A DNA stretch of 64,000 nucleotides from Eretmocerus hayati (lineage: Eukaryota; Arthropoda; Insecta; Hymenoptera; Aphelinidae), in the NCBI GenBank assembly GCA_029851415.1, contig CM056742.1:87472748-87536747 (forward strand), written 5' to 3'. Below the pieces are notes generated by a model. It saw only the letters and a program-made list of their open reading frames with translations. It made no database searches and had not been told where the DNA came from. The stretch's first letter is position 1. Each line of letters opens with the position of its first letter. Below, in pieces: positions 62,235 through 64,000 of the stretch. The position numbers and the translations under genes were made by a program.

Positions 62235-63547
62235 TATACAATATACCCTCCCTCTTCCAATTCCTCAACTATCTCCAGAATCTCATTTTCCAATCCAGTA
62301 TTTCCTGCTTCTACCGAGCTCATCAAGAGCTCTAATCGTCCTACCAACTCATTAGGGTCGTCCCAGTAAACATAATCAGTGCGATTGTTCTCATGGAGCG
62401 TCATTATCCTATCATTCTTACTATCTCGAATTTTTGATGAGAATAATGGATTTATGAGTCCTTGACCACTCAGTTCTACAGTTTTTTTTTATTTCTTTGC
62501 CTTAGAGAAAAGATTCTTGATTACGATCCTGTATTTATACCCTCCGTTACTCTTCATCTTCGCCGTGGGGTGATGAGAAATCGTATGAGCACATGATAAG
62601 ATCAAGATCTGCTTATATTTCTTGAGATAAGAATCATTATAAACTTGTGGTTTTTTCTTGAAAAGGAGTTCATATATTCCAGGCGTTCCTTCGACTTTGA
62701 AATTCCTCCCAACCCAGAAATTATTTGTCTCATCTATAAATTTGAGAAACTTACTTCCTATCATCAATGTCTCATCATCAAAATAAGGACCGTATACATT
62801 ATCAATCTCAGTTTGGTTTTCCATCATCTGCCTCATATATTCTTGTGGAATTGGACCAAGATTTGAGTGGGTGTAATTTTGGAACATACTGTCAGAAGTT
62901 GGCGGATCGTGAACAGTTACGCGTATTGATTCATTCTCTACATCGTCATCGTCATCTTCATGAGCATCATCGTTGAAATTATAGTTCAACTCCTTTTCAG
63001 AGCTCACTTCATCTCGTAACCTTTTCTCATTAACCCAATTTCCTCGCGGAGACTTGAGAAATGAGGTGTCCGCAAGTTTTCGTCTTTTCTGATCTCGCAA
63101 ATAAGGTTGATATCTGGAAAATCTTTCTCTTATAGCTTGAGCGATACTATCTGGGTCCTCGATAGACATAGCATCATCATTCTTTTCCGACTTCTTGTCG
63201 TAATTTCCATCGGAGGAATTATCCTCTTATTCTGCCAGAATGTGTTTCTCATTCTTTACATCAACATTGGGTATAAGTTTTGTACTATTCATCATATCTT
63301 GAAGAGGTTTCACAACTGGTTGTAAGGTTTCCATGTTGAAATTATCTTTTTCTATTTTTTCAATCTTGAGAGCCCGTTGTTTTTCTCGTATGATGTCACT
63401 AGCCTTGATGATTGCATGCTTTATCATCTCATCACTCCCTACTCCCTCGTTTTTCTTTTTCTTTATACATCTTTCACCCTCGACTTGAGCAGGATCTTTC
63501 TTGATTCTTCGTCTTCTATTATTGAACGAGACTTTATTGTCATCCAT
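62235..63547 (-). pseudogene. Conserved Polinton protein of unknown function, stop and frameshift
   Basis: A single gene in three pieces: 63547-63227 (MDDNKVSFNNRRRRIKKD), then a TAA at 63227-63229, 63226-62489 in the same frame (DDDVENESIRVTVHD, GTPGIYELLFKKKPQVY, YKQILILSCAHTI), then after a homopolymer A run near 62480 the frame changes and ends DYVYWDDPNELVGRLELL...EIVEELEEGGYIV at 62235. The GTPG(L/I)(W/Y)EL and DDPNELV(D/G)RL patches recur in insect Polinton proteins. The first part is strongly basic. Function unknown. Confidence 0.65.
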
Positions 63548-63574
63548 GATGTAGGCGCCGAGGTTCAGAACATA

Positions 63575-64000
63575 CTACTTGAGATTTAGATTCATATACT
63601 GATTAAATTCTTTCCTATATCTCCCTCCAGAAATGTTGCTATCCTTATCTATCAGGAGGAAACCAAATTTGTCTTTTCAACACATGTTACAAATCTCTTT
63701 GGATTGATCGAAAGTCATATCATTATTCACATGATTCATGTACACGTGTTTCAAAGTCATATCGTCTTGATTGAATAATATTATCATATTCGAATTGTCA
63801 CGTATAAGGTGTTTAGGTATCCTAGCTTACGATTGGCACAAATAAAAGACATCAATCAGATTGTGACGACCCATTGAGTAATATGAAGCAATTATATTTT
63901 GTCTACAAGACGCTACATCGTCGAAAATGAATATCGAATTAGGATTAGCCTCTTCAGGTGGAATAACTTCATGATTATTGGAAAAGGTGTGATATCCGAC
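63575..64000 (-). pseudogene. Polinton A32-like packaging ATPase, C-terminal part with two stops
   Basis: The frame is open from the window edge apart from a TAA after FYLCQS (63826-63828 region) and a TGA after EICNMC. Visible motifs are NSIFIFDDVA (Walker B-like), YYSMGRHNLIDVFYLCQ, IPKHLIRDNSNMIILFNQDD and FGFLLIDKD, as in the FtsK/HerA-type ATPases of Polintons and the poxvirus A32 family that drive DNA packaging. The Walker A part would lie beyond 64000. Two nonsense codons show the element is dead. Confidence 0.8.

Noticed and set aside
58726..64000. Polydnavirus or other endogenous large DNA virus
   Set aside because: Integrase, A32-type ATPase and the GTPG/DDPNELV protein together fit a Polinton/Maverick. 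No polydnavirus gene families were seen.

Overview
The window looks like nuclear DNA of an arthropod, most likely an insect. It holds insect-type mobile elements of almost every class, spliceosomal introns with GT...AG borders, AATAAA polyadenylation signals, and no operon or Shine-Dalgarno organisation. A hymenopteran host is only a weak guess. Nearly all long open frames belong to transposable elements, many nested and decayed. Only two stretches look like host transcription units: a spliced, apparently non-coding + strand transcript at about 42.8-45.2 kb, and a converging - strand terminal exon at about 45.3-45.8 kb.

Layout. (1) 1.1-4.4 kb: a deletion derivative of a BEL/Pao retrotransposon, with a gag-like frame carrying a 42-bp coding minisatellite, the tail of integrase, and the start of a 3' LTR. 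(2) 4.4-16.3 kb: a Ty3/gypsy element on the - strand (gypsy-1; two leader ORFs, gag, protease). Its gag is split by a 7.7-kb DNA transposon (6133-13797) with about 0.85-0.94-kb terminal inverted repeats and a decayed six-exon DDE/SWIM transposase gene. Intron 1 of that gene holds two R1-like LINE tails in (GA)n tracts. (3) 16.3-28.2 kb: no host genes seen. It has a TTATGACGACC repeat cluster, several foldback/MITE elements, a 1.9-kb near-perfect palindrome, a 527-bp satellite array with one inverted unit, a broken envelope-like fragment and a Transib-like non-autonomous element. (4) 28.3-32.3 kb: a nearly full-length but dead CR1/L2-type LINE on the - strand. (5) 34.2-42.3 kb: an almost complete Ty1/copia element with 364-bp LTRs and a CGCAG target duplication. 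(6) 42.8-45.8 kb: the two host-like transcription units, with a foldback element inside an intron of the first. (7) 45.9-58.5 kb: a second Ty3/gypsy element (gypsy-2) on the - strand with long LTRs. Its pol has a macro-domain-like segment between RNase H and integrase, and a TTAA-flanked MITE sits in one LTR only. (8) 58.7-64.0 kb: part of a decaying Polinton/Maverick on the - strand (integrase, coiled-coil proteins, a conserved Polinton protein, an A32-type packaging ATPase with stops).

The best leads are the macro-like domain in the gypsy-2 polyprotein, the Transib-like element whose ends carry an RSS-type CACAGTG heptamer, the foldback element with tRNA-Ser-like sequence inside an otherwise short intron, the equal-arm palindrome and the satellite. 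No CRISPR array or complete canonical tRNA gene was recognised.
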